From Ensifer sp. BR816 (GTDB lineage: Bacteria > Pseudomonadota > Alphaproteobacteria > Rhizobiales > Rhizobiaceae): a stretch of DNA of 64,000 bases. The first letter of the stretch is position 1. Every line of letters begins with the position of its first letter. Location: contig NZ_KB905370.1 of NCBI RefSeq assembly GCF_000378985.1, forward strand, positions 4,834,799-4,898,798. The letters are read 5' to 3'. The notes below the pieces were generated by a model. The model searched no databases, was not told the origin of the DNA, and saw only the letters and a list, made by a program, of their open reading frames with translations. Made by a program: the position numbers and the translations under genes. Shown here one piece after another: positions 17,597 to 26,117 of the stretch.

Positions 17597-18658
17597 TCAG
17601 CGACGCGCTGGCTGGTTGGGCAGATGCGCCTCGGCAGCCCTGACGCTGATCGCACCGGTGACCGTTCCGTCGACGCCGGTGCCCGATCCGCTCTCGGCCT
17701 CGGCCCGGCTGATGAGCAAGGGTTCTGCGAGCGGGATGGAGGTCGCCGCACTGGCTGCAGGTGCCGTGCCCGCCTTCGCGGAGGCGATGACGGTGACGAT
17801 CGGCGCTTTTTCCGGAAGCAGCGCGCCTTGCGGCCATACTTTCTTCAACTCCGAAACAGACATTGCGGCGACGTTCACGTCGATGTCGCTCAGCGTTCCC
17901 GGCACGCGATAGGGGCAGCGCTTCTTCCCGCAATTATGTGACGACGAGAACTGCCACAGCGCATAGCCATCCCAGTTGCCCATCGGAAAGACGTTGCGAA
18001 TGTCGGGCTTGTAGCGCGCGTACCAGAGTGGCAGGCGGGAGAGCAGCCGGTGCTGGGAGCGGTTGGCGGCGATCTGTTTCGCGGTGATGTGGTTGGTGTA
18101 GAGAATGGGGTAGCGGCCGGTGCGGGCCTTGATGTGGCCGGCAAAGATCGCAGCGTCCTCGAGCGACATGTAGTTCTCGGAATCGATCCCCTCGAGGTCG
18201 AGGACCATCAATTCGTCCTCGCGCGGCTCCGCATAATCGAGGAAGTGATTGGCCTGATCGACAGGATTGCCCGGTCGCGCCAGGTGATAGGCGCCCCAAA
18301 GCAGGCCCTGGGAGCGAGCGATCATCCGGCGCGTCTGATAGAGTTCCCGACTGACCGCATATTTTCGCCACATCGTCTTGCAGTGGGCGACGGTGTCTCC
18401 GCCGTGATCGCCGGTGCAGGTGTAGCTTTCCGGAAGGCCGTCCGAGGCTTTCGCGATGAAGCCGGCGATGCGCTTGTCCTTCAGCATCGCTTCCCAATCG
18501 ATGCTGTTCAACTCGTAGGCATCGACGACGATCGCGTTCTGCCGCGCTTTCCACGGCTCGACGTCAACGGCGCGTGCGTGCACCGCCGCGAAGGTCAGGC
18601 CTACGAAGGCCGCCAGGCGCAAGATCATCCCCGAGATCGAGATTCCCCGCTTTTCCAT
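17597..18658 (-). CDS. Exported GH25-family lysozyme (muramidase)
   Basis: A 353-residue protein with an N-terminal signal sequence (about residues 1-30, ending HARA) and a glycoside hydrolase 25 domain. Supporting motifs are VDAYELNSIDWEAM, LLWGAYHLARPGNPVDQANHF, MVLDLEGIDS (the DxE active-site pair), and LPLWYARYK with GYALWQFSS. GH25 enzymes cut the N-acetylmuramic acid-N-acetylglucosamine bond of peptidoglycan. In a Gram-negative cell this is likely wall remodelling or action on competitors. After about residue 275 the chain becomes Ala/Ser/Glu-rich and looks disordered. It converges on the Rieske operon, with 45 bp between the stops. Confidence 0.88.
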   Translation of the reverse strand: MEKRGISISGMILRLAAFVGLTFAAVHARAVDVEPWKARQNAIVVDAYELNSIDWEAMLKDKRIAGFIAKASDGLPESYTCTGDHGGDTVAHCKTMWRKYAVSRELYQTRRMIARSQGLLWGAYHLARPGNPVDQANHFLDYAEPREDELMVLDLEGIDSENYMSLEDAAIFAGHIKARTGRYPILYTNHITAKQIAANRSQHRLLSRLPLWYARYKPDIRNVFPMGNWDGYALWQFSSSHNCGKKRCPYRVPGTLSDIDVNVAAMSVSELKKVWPQGALLPEKAPIVTVIASAKAGTAPAASAATSIPLAEPLLISRAEAESGSGTGVDGTVTGAISVRAAEAHLPNQPARR

Positions 18659-18661
18659 TCT

Positions 18662-18702
18662 CTGAGATTGCCGACTTAGCGTTAAAGGGTCGTAAATCTC
18701 AG
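18662..18702. repeat. Inverted repeat in the GH25 promoter region
   Basis: CTGAGATT (18662-18669) and AATCTCAG (18695-18702) form an exact 8-bp inverted repeat with a 25-bp spacer, beginning 3 bp upstream of the GH25 start codon. It could be a leader hairpin or operator; nothing further supports either. Confidence 0.35.
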
Positions 18703-18819
18703 CCCCTCAGCCAATCTGCGCGAGACCGACGCGCCTGTACACTGACTCTTGGCGGTAAAGTGCCTCGCGATTCGGCTCTGGATTGCAATGAGCGACGCGG
18801 CGGCTTGGTGGTGCCGGGT

Positions 18820-19809
18820 CTAAAGGATGCCGACGCGCTTGAGGATGAGCCAGGCCAGTCCCATGGAGCCGGCAATGATCAGCCCGGCATAGAGCGTGCC
18901 GCCACCATCGGAGAAGGGGAGGGTTCCCGTGTTCATCCCGAAGAAGCCGGTAACCAGTGTCGGCGGCAGCAGGAAGGCGGTCATCAGTGACAGGATGTAA
19001 AGGTGGCGGTTTGTCTCCGAGGAAATCTTGCTGTCGATCTCCTCGTGCAGCAGCCTGGCGCGCTCCTGAAGCGCGAATACGTCGCGATCGACCGCCTCAA
19101 GCCGATCGGAAAGCCGCTCGGCGACATCGATGAAGCCCGGCGGCACCTCGTCCTCCTCCGACGCGCCGGCGCGCCGAAGCAGGGCGAGGATCGTCCTCAG
19201 ATGCCGATGCAGCCGCACCACGGTTCGGCGCAAGGGCGCCAGCCCCGGCTGCTGGCGATGTCCCGTTTCGCCGTAGACGCCGTCCTCGATGACGTTCAGT
19301 TCCTCCGTCAGTTCAAGCACCAGCGTGATCAACGTGCGCTGGAACTCGGTAACGAGCATTTCGAAAAGATCGATCGGCCGGCCACATTTGGCGCTCTTCT
19401 CGACCGCCGCCTTGACGCGGTCGATGCTTCTCAGCGGATGCAGTCGTGAGGTGATGATCATCCGGTCGCTGACCGCGAAGTGCAGCCAGCCGATCGTCTT
19501 CGTCATCGTGTCGAAGGTCCGTTCGAAATCGACGAGCGTGCCGTAGACGACGTCCTCGGCAACGGTGATCGCCGCCTGGGTATCATGGCTGGTCAGGGTC
19601 GCTATCGCCGCCGGCGGAAGATTGCCGATGCGCTCGATCAGCGCGGGCGTGCGCGCATCGCTCAGCGCCAGGTGCAGCCAGACCCACCCGTCGCCGCCTT
19701 GCAGGCTGTCGACGGGTGAATCCGTCGCGATGCGAAGGCAACGGCTTTCTCCCGGCAGGAAGCGATAGGCCCAGACGAGGCCCGGTATCTCGGGAGAAAT
19801 CAGGTTCAT
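18820..19809 (-). CDS. zntB: CorA/ZntB family divalent metal transporter
   Basis: The 329-residue protein has a large N-terminal cytoplasmic domain, a long coiled-coil helix (about residues 205-260), and two C-terminal membrane helices. The signature GMNTGTLPF precedes the last helix (about residue 290). This is the GMN motif of the CorA superfamily, and the overall size and N-terminal FLPGESRCL region fit the ZntB subgroup that moves Zn2+. The distinction between Zn2+ efflux or uptake and Mg2+ transport cannot be made safely from sequence. It is divergent from the acyl-CoA dehydrogenase operon. Confidence 0.88.
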   Translation of the reverse strand: MNLISPEIPGLVWAYRFLPGESRCLRIATDSPVDSLQGGDGWVWLHLALSDARTPALIERIGNLPPAAIATLTSHDTQAAITVAEDVVYGTLVDFERTFDTMTKTIGWLHFAVSDRMIITSRLHPLRSIDRVKAAVEKSAKCGRPIDLFEMLVTEFQRTLITLVLELTEELNVIEDGVYGETGHRQQPGLAPLRRTVVRLHRHLRTILALLRRAGASEEDEVPPGFIDVAERLSDRLEAVDRDVFALQERARLLHEEIDSKISSETNRHLYILSLMTAFLLPPTLVTGFFGMNTGTLPFSDGGGTLYAGLIIAGSMGLAWLILKRVGIL

Positions 19810-19906
19810 TGGAGCGCCGTCAAGAGGGCCATCACAACGGCTTCTATTCGCCCTTGATGACAGTTTTGTTACATGCTCTCGTCGCTCGGGTTGGATGGAA
19901 TTGACG

Positions 19907-19922
19907 TTGACGTTTACGTAAA
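19907..19922. promoter_or_regulatory. Putative MerR-type (LiuR-like) operator
   Basis: TTGACGTTTACGTAAA is an almost palindromic 16-mer of the form associated with MerR-family regulators of fatty acid and branched-chain amino acid breakdown (LiuR). It lies about 70 bp upstream of the acyl-CoA dehydrogenase start. A further TTGACG half-site precedes it at 19901. The match to LiuR is from memory of its consensus, so the regulator identity is tentative. Confidence 0.5.
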
Positions 19923-19993
19923 AACAAATAGGGTGCGGCCCATGAAGGAAGCTGAAGCGCGTCTGCGTCTACGGCCGCAAGAGGAGGAGAACC

Positions 19994-21775
19994 ATGTACA
20001 AGGCACCGGTGGACGAGATCGCATTCACCCTGAAGCATGTGGCCGGCATGGCCGATGCGATGAGCGCGGGCGTCTTCGGCGAACTCGGCGAGGATCTCGT
20101 CGATGCGATCCTTTCGGAAGCCGGCCGCTTTGCGACCGACGCGGTGGCGCCGCTCGGCGATGTGGGCGACCGGCAGGGATCGCGGCTCGTCGACGGCGCG
20201 GTCAAAACGCCGGAAGGCTGGCGCGACCTCTACCACAACTGGATTCAAGGGGGCTGGAACGGCCTGACGGCGCCGGAGGCCTTCGGCGGCCAGGATCTGC
20301 CGCACATGCTGCATGTCGCCGCCATGGAAATGTGGAACAGTGGCTCCATGGCCTTCGCGCTTGGTCCGACGCTCACCATGGGCGCGATCGAGGCATTGGA
20401 CAGGCACGGTTCCGATGCCCTGAAGGCGACCTTCCTGTCGAAGATGGTCTCCGGCGAGTGGATGGGGTCGATGAACCTGACCGAGCCGCATGCCGGTTCC
20501 GACCTCGGCGTGCTCAAGACCCGCGCCGAGCGCTGCGCAGACGGCAGCTACCGCATCTTCGGCCAGAAGATCTTCATTACCTGGGGTGAGCACGACTTCA
20601 CCGATAACATCGTCCATCTCGTCCTGGCGCGACTGCCGGATGCGCCGTCCGGCACCAAGGGCATCTCGCTCTTTCTCGTGCCGAAGTTCCTCGTCAACGA
20701 GGATGGCACGCTCGGCGCCCGCAACGATCTCTTCTGCCACTCGCTCGAACACAAGCTCGGCATTCATGGTTCGCCGACCTGCACGATGATCTATGGCGAC
20801 GGCAAGTTCGGCGGCGAGAAGGGCGCGATCGGCTATCTGGTCGGCGAGGAGAACCGCGGGCTCGCCTGCATGTTCACGATGATGAACAACGCCCGGCTTG
20901 CCGTCGGCATGCAGGGTGTGGCGATTGCCGAGGCAGCGACTCAAAAAGCGATCGCCTATGCCAGGGAACGCACCCAGGGCCGGGCGCCCGGCTGGAACGG
21001 CGCGGGCATGAGCCCGATCATCGAGCATCCGGATGTCGCCCGCACGCTCCTGACGATGAAGGCGTTGACGCAGGGCTCGCGCGCCATCGCCTATGCCTGC
21101 GCGCACGCCGTCGACATGGCGCATGCAAACCAGGGCGAGGCAGCGCGCCATTGGCAGGAGCGCTCGAGCCTGCTGACGCCGATCGCCAAGTCTTTCGCCA
21201 CCGATGCCGGCGTCGACGTCGCCTCCATGGGCATTCAGGTGCATGGCGGCATGGGCTTCATTGAGGAAACCGGTGCGGCCCGCTATCTGCGCGACGCGCG
21301 CATTGCGCCGATTTATGAAGGCACCAACGGCATCCAGGCGATAGATCTCGTCACCCGCAAGCTGCCGCTCTCCGAAGGCGGCCATGTGCGCGGCCTCATC
21401 GGCGAACTTCGCGAAGTCGCTCAAGCAGTTGCGGCTCAGAACAGGCAGGAGTTCGGCCAGACTGCCACGCGCCTCGAGGCATCGATCGACGATCTCTCCG
21501 AGGCAACCGAATGGCTGCTTGCCGCGCTCGGTGATGGAAAAACAGTCGATGCGCTTGCCGGCGCGACCGCCTATCAGCGCCTCTTCGGACTTGCGTTGAC
21601 CGGTGTATACCTTGCCAAGGGTGGCCTGGCGGAAGCCGGTGACGGCAAGCAGGAGGCGCGCATCGCCCTCTGCCGCTTCGCCGCGGAAAATCTGCTCGCC
21701 GAAACGGCGGCGCTCAAGGATCGTGTCGTCAGCGGCGCCGAGAGCCTCGCTGCCGCCCGCGCCATTCTCGATTAG
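19994..21775 (+). CDS. Acyl-CoA dehydrogenase (long form, DmdC-like)
   Basis: This 593-residue FAD enzyme introduces the 2,3 double bond into acyl-CoA thioesters. It shows the standard domain order: GSMNLTEPHAGSDLG (about residue 158) and IFGQKIFITWGEHD (about 192) for FAD and substrate binding, and GGMGFIEETGAARYLRDARI (about 418). The catalytic-base region IYEGTNGIQAIDLV follows, with Glu near residue 439, then an extra C-terminal acyl-CoA dehydrogenase domain. That long form includes 3-methylmercaptopropionyl-CoA dehydrogenase (DmdC), but substrate cannot be assigned. GAGGAGAACC stands just before the ATG. It is followed by an enoyl-CoA hydratase, so the pair covers the first two beta-oxidation steps, probably under the MerR-type operator upstream. 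Confidence 0.93.
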   Translation: MYKAPVDEIAFTLKHVAGMADAMSAGVFGELGEDLVDAILSEAGRFATDAVAPLGDVGDRQGSRLVDGAVKTPEGWRDLYHNWIQGGWNGLTAPEAFGGQDLPHMLHVAAMEMWNSGSMAFALGPTLTMGAIEALDRHGSDALKATFLSKMVSGEWMGSMNLTEPHAGSDLGVLKTRAERCADGSYRIFGQKIFITWGEHDFTDNIVHLVLARLPDAPSGTKGISLFLVPKFLVNEDGTLGARNDLFCHSLEHKLGIHGSPTCTMIYGDGKFGGEKGAIGYLVGEENRGLACMFTMMNNARLAVGMQGVAIAEAATQKAIAYARERTQGRAPGWNGAGMSPIIEHPDVARTLLTMKALTQGSRAIAYACAHAVDMAHANQGEAARHWQERSSLLTPIAKSFATDAGVDVASMGIQVHGGMGFIEETGAARYLRDARIAPIYEGTNGIQAIDLVTRKLPLSEGGHVRGLIGELREVAQAVAAQNRQEFGQTATRLEASIDDLSEATEWLLAALGDGKTVDALAGATAYQRLFGLALTGVYLAKGGLAEAGDGKQEARIALCRFAAENLLAETAALKDRVVSGAESLAAARAILD

Positions 21776-21818
21776 AGCGGGATGACGAAAAAGTGCGTGC
21801 GGTTTTCCGCCCGCGGCC
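21776..21818. repeat. Rhizobial dispersed repeat fragment
   Basis: The stretch AGAGCGGGATGACGAAAAAG followed by a GTGCGGTTTTCCGCCCGC hairpin resembles a short repeat common after rhizobial genes. The right arm is degenerate. It fills most of the gap between the acyl-CoA dehydrogenase and hydratase genes. Confidence 0.45.
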
Positions 21819-21844
21819 CGCATCTCAAGCAAACAGGAAATCCC

Positions 21845-22597
21845 ATGACCGACCATGTGCTCGTCGAACGTCCGCAGGCCTATCCCGGCGTACAGGTGAT
21901 CCGCTTCAACCGGCCCGAAAAGAAGAACGCCATCACGCGCGAGATGTACGCGAAGATGACGACTGCGCTGACGGTTGCCGGATCGGACCCGGACATTCGC
22001 GTCACCGCGTTTCTTGGCACGGAAGGCTGCTTCTCGGCCGGCAACGATATGAATGATTTTCTTGCCTTCGCCATGGGCGGGAGCATGGGAGGAGAGGTTC
22101 TTGATTTCCTTCGGGCCCTGGCGAGCGCGACGAAGCCGGTGGTTTCCGGGGTAGACGGTCTGGCGATCGGCATCGGCACGACGATCCATCTCCATTGTGA
22201 CCTGACGGTCGCCTCCGCCCGGTCGGTGTTCAGGACGCCGTTCGTCGATCTGGCGCTCGTCCCGGAGGCGGCCTCGAGCCTGATCGCACCGCGCATCATG
22301 GGCCATCAGCGCGCCTTCGCGCTGCTCGCTGCCGGCGAGCCGCTCGAAGCGGCCGACGCCCTTCAGGCCGGGTTGATCTGGAAGATCGTCGACGAGAACG
22401 CCGTCGACGAGGAGACGCTGTCGCTTGCTGGACGTCTCGCGAAAAAACCGCCCGAGGCACTGCGCATCGCCCGCGATCTCATCCGCGGCGACCGGAACGA
22501 CGTCCTCGCGCGAATCGACGAGGAGGCCGGGCATTTTGCCGCGCAGTTGAAGAGCGTCGAGGCGCGGGCCGCATTCGAGGCCTTCATGCGGAGGTGA
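21845..22597 (+). CDS. Enoyl-CoA hydratase/isomerase family protein
   Basis: A 250-residue crotonase-fold protein starting MTDHVLVERPQ, with AGGAAA nine bases upstream of the ATG at 21845. The oxyanion-hole segment GTEGCFSAGNDMNDF (about residues 59-73), the second loop VDGLAIGIGTTIHLHCDLTV, and FVDLALVPEAASSLIAPRIM with the usual catalytic glutamate are all present. It should hydrate trans-2-enoyl-CoA made by the preceding acyl-CoA dehydrogenase, in a fatty or branched-chain acid breakdown route. Substrate range is not resolvable. The 69-bp gap from the dehydrogenase contains a degenerate repeat but no obvious terminator, so co-transcription is likely. Confidence 0.9.
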   Translation: MTDHVLVERPQAYPGVQVIRFNRPEKKNAITREMYAKMTTALTVAGSDPDIRVTAFLGTEGCFSAGNDMNDFLAFAMGGSMGGEVLDFLRALASATKPVVSGVDGLAIGIGTTIHLHCDLTVASARSVFRTPFVDLALVPEAASSLIAPRIMGHQRAFALLAAGEPLEAADALQAGLIWKIVDENAVDEETLSLAGRLAKKPPEALRIARDLIRGDRNDVLARIDEEAGHFAAQLKSVEARAAFEAFMRR

Positions 22598-22916
22598 GGC
22601 GCCGCGCGCTCACGAACTTGCACGTTTGTTGAGCCACTGCAGCAACTTCGTCATGCCACGGACCTATCGCGGCCGGTAGCCATCGGCTCGGCAATGCTCC
22701 ACATTTGGAATGCCTAGAGGCAACTGCCCATATTTGGTGTTTAATGATGGAGTTACCGTATGCCGAATTTGATCAAGCATAGGTCTGCGAACGATGACGG
22801 GTTTGCCCGGACCGTCCATTTGAAAGTTCGCCATATGGCGAGGCATCACCGGAATGCCGCCGTCGTGGAACGAGAAGGCACTGGCTGGGCGTGGATGGCC
22901 ACCGCGGGGTGAACCC
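22598..22916. other. Intergenic region of atypical composition, 319 bp
   Basis: No gene, RNA or repeat was recognised. Base composition is more AT-rich than its surroundings, like the MscS gene that follows, which suggests the boundary of a transferred segment. An 8-bp TTGATCAA near 22769 lacks the spacer of an FNR/FixK site. Confidence 0.45.
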
Positions 22917-24008
22917 ATGGAACGACGGGACAAGGAAAGCGACAAGGAACAGGAGACCCTTTCCCGGCTCGAACGGGCCGCGCAACAAACTGCTGATCCA
23001 AAAACCATGCAACAGAAGGCGAAGAAGCCCGAGAAAGAATTCCGCTTCAGCCTTCGCAAGAAAGACATCTGGTGCACGGTAGGGTTCGCTGGCGCTGCCT
23101 TGCTGCTTTTTGGCATCCAAGTCCTGATCAACTGGCGCTTAGAGTGGCTTGACGCGCCTTCGCGCCTTCGCGTGCTGAATTACGTCAGGGGCGGCCTTCT
23201 CATTTTCACTATGTTGACCGTGGCGAATGTCGTTGAGATCTTTCTCATTGGCCGAATTCCCAATCGTGTTGCGCGTTTCAACCTGAAACGCATTTTTCGA
23301 TTGGTCGTCGTCGTCGCCATCGTCTTCGTGGCCATTTCAGTCTTGTTTGTGAACTGGTACGGCGCGGTCGTTTCGCTAGGCCTGATTTCTCTAATTCTCG
23401 GCTTTGCGCTGCAAATGCCGATCTCCAGTTTCATCGCCTGGATTTATATTCTGGTCAGGGCGCCCTATCGCGTCGGCGACCGCATTCGCATCGGCGATGC
23501 TCATGGCGATGTCATCGATGTCAGCTATCTCGACACGACGTTATGGGAATTCGGCGGCGAGTATCTTTGGACTGATCATCCGAGCGGCCGCATTATCAAG
23601 TTTCCGAATTCCACCGTGTTTGACACGCCGGTCTTCAACTATTCCTGGCCGCTGTTTCCCTATGTCTGGAACGAAATCAAGTTCCAACTCGCCTATGAAA
23701 GCGATCTGGAATTTGTGGCGCGAACCATGAGAGAGGTCGTGGAGGAGGAGATCGGCGACATCATGAGCCAGAAGGTGAAGGTCTATAAGCACATCCTGTC
23801 GGAAACGCCGGTGGACGAACTCGAAGTGAAGGAGCATCCCGTGGTTCATTTTCGCGTCAGCGAAAACACCTGGCTGGAGGCCATCGTACGTTACCTCGTC
23901 CCGCCGAAGGAAGCGGGGCGCACCAAAACACGCTTGATCAAGGAAATGCTGGCGCGAATGAATGCAAAACCTGATCGCGTGCTGTTTCCGAAGAGCAATT
24001 TGAGGTGA
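22917..24008 (+). CDS. Mechanosensitive channel, MscS family
   Basis: The 363-residue protein starts MERRDKESDKEQ, with GGGGTGA about 7 bases before the ATG. A charged N-terminal cytoplasmic stretch (about 55 residues) precedes membrane helices near residues 58-77, 91-112 and 127-147. The pore-lining segment follows (VVSLGLISLILGFALQMPIS, about 149-168), then the MscS beta domain (YRVGDRIRIGDAHGDVIDVS, RIIKFPNSTVFDTPVFNY). Such channels release solutes during osmotic downshock. Codon use and base composition are less GC-rich than the neighbours. It converges with the RNA methyltransferase gene. Close relatives may be restricted to some strains, but that is inference. Confidence 0.9.
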   Translation: MERRDKESDKEQETLSRLERAAQQTADPKTMQQKAKKPEKEFRFSLRKKDIWCTVGFAGAALLLFGIQVLINWRLEWLDAPSRLRVLNYVRGGLLIFTMLTVANVVEIFLIGRIPNRVARFNLKRIFRLVVVVAIVFVAISVLFVNWYGAVVSLGLISLILGFALQMPISSFIAWIYILVRAPYRVGDRIRIGDAHGDVIDVSYLDTTLWEFGGEYLWTDHPSGRIIKFPNSTVFDTPVFNYSWPLFPYVWNEIKFQLAYESDLEFVARTMREVVEEEIGDIMSQKVKVYKHILSETPVDELEVKEHPVVHFRVSENTWLEAIVRYLVPPKEAGRTKTRLIKEMLARMNAKPDRVLFPKSNLR

Positions 24009-24062
24009 GCTTCCTCACGCCACGAGTCGCATCTGGCCGGATGAACAGCGGCCGATGAGAAA

Positions 24063-25310
24063 TCACTTCTCCAGCGTCGCAACCGCCTCGACATGCGCCG
24101 ACCAGAGGAACTGGTCGATGGGGGTCACCGATGCAATGCGGTAGCCGGCGGCGACGAGGATCGAGAGGTCTCTCGCGAGCGTCACCGGATTACAGGAGAC
24201 CGCGGCGATTTTCTTCACGCCCGAGCGGGCGAGTTCGTGGCATTGCGCTTCGGCGCCGGCCCGCGGCGGGTCGAAGACGACGGCATCGAAGACCTTCAGC
24301 TCCTGCGCCATCATCGGCCGGCGGAAAAGATCGCGCTTCTCGACCGTCACCGGCTTCAGCCCTTGCGTATTGCGCGCCGCGAAGTCGAGCGCCTTCAGCG
24401 CCTTGTCCTCGCCCTCGACGGCATGCACTCGTCCGGTCCGGGCGATCCGAAGCGCAAAGGTGCCGACCCCCGCGAAGAGATCGGCCACGCGCTTCGCCTT
24501 GCCGAGATGGTCGAGGACGAGTTTCGCCATCGCTTCCTCGGCCGGCCGTGTCGCCTGGGTGAAGGCGCCGGGCGGCGGCGACACCGACACGCCGCCGAAA
24601 TCGATCAGCGGCTTGACCGGTTCGATGATGATCTCGCCGTTCAGGCTGACGCGGGCGATGCCTCGTACGCCCAGAACAGCCTCGACGGTCGATCGCCGTT
24701 GCCGATCGCCGAGCTTGATGTCTTCGAAGGCAAGGTCGAGACCGGTGTCGGTCTCGAGCACGGTGATCCGGAACGGCTCGGCGCCTGAGGCCATCGCCGC
24801 CGCGATCTTGCGGATGGTCGCGAGCCGCGAGACGATGCCCGGGCTGGTGATCGGACATTCGCCGATCGCGACGATATGATGGCTCTGTGCCTGGTTGAAA
24901 CCGAGCAGTAGTTCCTTTTCGGTCCGCCGGGCCGTGAACACCGCGCGCCGGCGCTCACCGGGCCGCGCGATCACGAGCGGCGCCACCTCTGGGGTCAGGC
25001 CTTTCGACTTCAAGGCGTCGATGACGAGATTGCGCTTGAAGGCGTGGTAGAGCGGATCGGAGGCGTGCTGCAGGGTACAGCCGCCGCAGGTACCGTTGAT
25101 GCCGTCCGGGCCGAAGTGCCGACACTTCGGTTCGGTCCGCTCCGGCGAAGCCTCCTTCAGTGAAATCAGCGTGCCATGCGTCTTGTTGACGGCCAGCGCG
25201 ACCGTCTCTCCGGGCAGCGTGAAGGGCGCGTAGACGGGGCCGGCTTCGGTCTGCGCGATGCCGTCGCCCTGGGCGCCGAGGCGGCTGATGGTGACGATCT
25301 CAGTGCTCAT
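24063..25310 (-). CDS. RNA (uracil-5-)-methyltransferase, RlmD/RumA type
   Basis: The 415-residue SAM-dependent enzyme methylates C5 of a uridine in rRNA or tRNA. An N-terminal TRAM-like domain (about 1-60) is followed by a probable [4Fe-4S] cysteine set in CRHFGPDGINGTCGGCTLQH (about residues 63-82). A Rossmann methyltransferase domain follows (VADLFAGVGTFALRIA, about 270; VFDPPRAGAEAQC, about 338). The catalytic cysteine region is AAVSCNPVTLARDL (about 372). The exact target base is not deducible. Its start overlaps the stop of tlyA by 4 bp, so two RNA methyltransferases are translationally coupled. Confidence 0.92.
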   Translation of the reverse strand: MSTEIVTISRLGAQGDGIAQTEAGPVYAPFTLPGETVALAVNKTHGTLISLKEASPERTEPKCRHFGPDGINGTCGGCTLQHASDPLYHAFKRNLVIDALKSKGLTPEVAPLVIARPGERRRAVFTARRTEKELLLGFNQAQSHHIVAIGECPITSPGIVSRLATIRKIAAAMASGAEPFRITVLETDTGLDLAFEDIKLGDRQRRSTVEAVLGVRGIARVSLNGEIIIEPVKPLIDFGGVSVSPPPGAFTQATRPAEEAMAKLVLDHLGKAKRVADLFAGVGTFALRIARTGRVHAVEGEDKALKALDFAARNTQGLKPVTVEKRDLFRRPMMAQELKVFDAVVFDPPRAGAEAQCHELARSGVKKIAAVSCNPVTLARDLSILVAAGYRIASVTPIDQFLWSAHVEAVATLEK

Positions 25311-26062
25311 CGCTTCAGCCCCGCAAGCAGAAACTCCCTGTTGCCGTCGCCGCCGGCAATGGGCGAGGGGACGAGGCCATGGCTTTGCCAGCCCATGTCC
25401 TCCACTAGCCAGCGTTCGAGTTCGGCCGCGACAGTCGGGGCACTCTCCGGATCCTTGAGGAGCCCGGCCTTGCTGATCGCGTCGCGTCCGGCTTCGAACT
25501 GCGGCTTGACGAGCAGGATGCAGTTGGCGCCCGGCTCGGCCAGCGACAGCGCCGGCGGCAGCGCCAGCTTGAGCGAAATGAACGAGACGTCGGAGACGAT
25601 GAAGGTGATGGCCCGGTTGTCGATATCGTCCGCCGACATCGCCCGGGCATTCAGCCCTTCGATACTGGTGACCCGTGGGTCTTCCGCGATGCGCGGATGC
25701 ATCTGCCCGTGGCCGACATCCACCGCCACCACATGCGCTGCGCCGCGCTTCAGCAGCACCTCGGTAAAGCCGCCCGTGGAGGCGCCGACGTCGAGGCAGG
25801 TCAGACCTGCCGGATCGAAGCCGAAATGATCGAGCGCGGCAACGAGCTTCAGCGCTGCGCGGGAGACATAGGCCTGCGCCGGATCGTCGATGGTGATCGC
25901 CGCGCTTTCGCCAAAGCTGGCAGCCGGCTTGGTCACGGTGCGACCGTCGACCTTGACGGTGCCGCGCTGGATCGCGTCCCGCGCCCGGGCGCGGCTGGCC
26001 ACCAGGCCCTTGTTCAGGAGCAATTGGTCGAGGCGGATCATGCTTTGCTTGCTATCGGACAT
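25307..26062 (-). CDS. tlyA: TlyA family rRNA 2'-O-methyltransferase
   Basis: A 251-residue protein with an N-terminal S4 RNA-binding domain (MIRLDQLLLNKGLVASRARA, then VKVDGRTVTKPAA) and an FtsJ-type methyltransferase domain (GLTCLDVGASTGGFTEVLL, about residue 88; VAVDVGHGQMHPRI). TlyA enzymes in other bacteria 2'-O-methylate cytidines of 16S and 23S rRNA. Older annotations call this hemolysin A, which is misleading. The 4-bp overlap with the following methyltransferase gene, and its position 55 bp downstream of dxs on the same strand, suggest one transcript from dxs onwards. Confidence 0.93.
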   Translation of the reverse strand: MSDSKQSMIRLDQLLLNKGLVASRARARDAIQRGTVKVDGRTVTKPAASFGESAAITIDDPAQAYVSRAALKLVAALDHFGFDPAGLTCLDVGASTGGFTEVLLKRGAAHVVAVDVGHGQMHPRIAEDPRVTSIEGLNARAMSADDIDNRAITFIVSDVSFISLKLALPPALSLAEPGANCILLVKPQFEAGRDAISKAGLLKDPESAPTVAAELERWLVEDMGWQSHGLVPSPIAGGDGNREFLLAGLKR

Positions 26063-26117
26063 TGGCCGTCATCGCCCGTCGGGCGATACATTGCAAGGGC
26101 GTTCGGCAAGATGTGTT

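Noticed and set aside
19844-22534. 896-codon minus-strand ORF
   Set aside because: It is the antisense shadow of the acyl-CoA dehydrogenase and hydratase genes; high GC removes stops. Its translation is Arg/Gly/Asp-rich with no family motif.
22766-22776. TTGATCAA, possible FNR/FixK site
   Set aside because: The two half-sites are directly adjacent; the family requires a 4-bp spacer between TTGAT and ATCAA.
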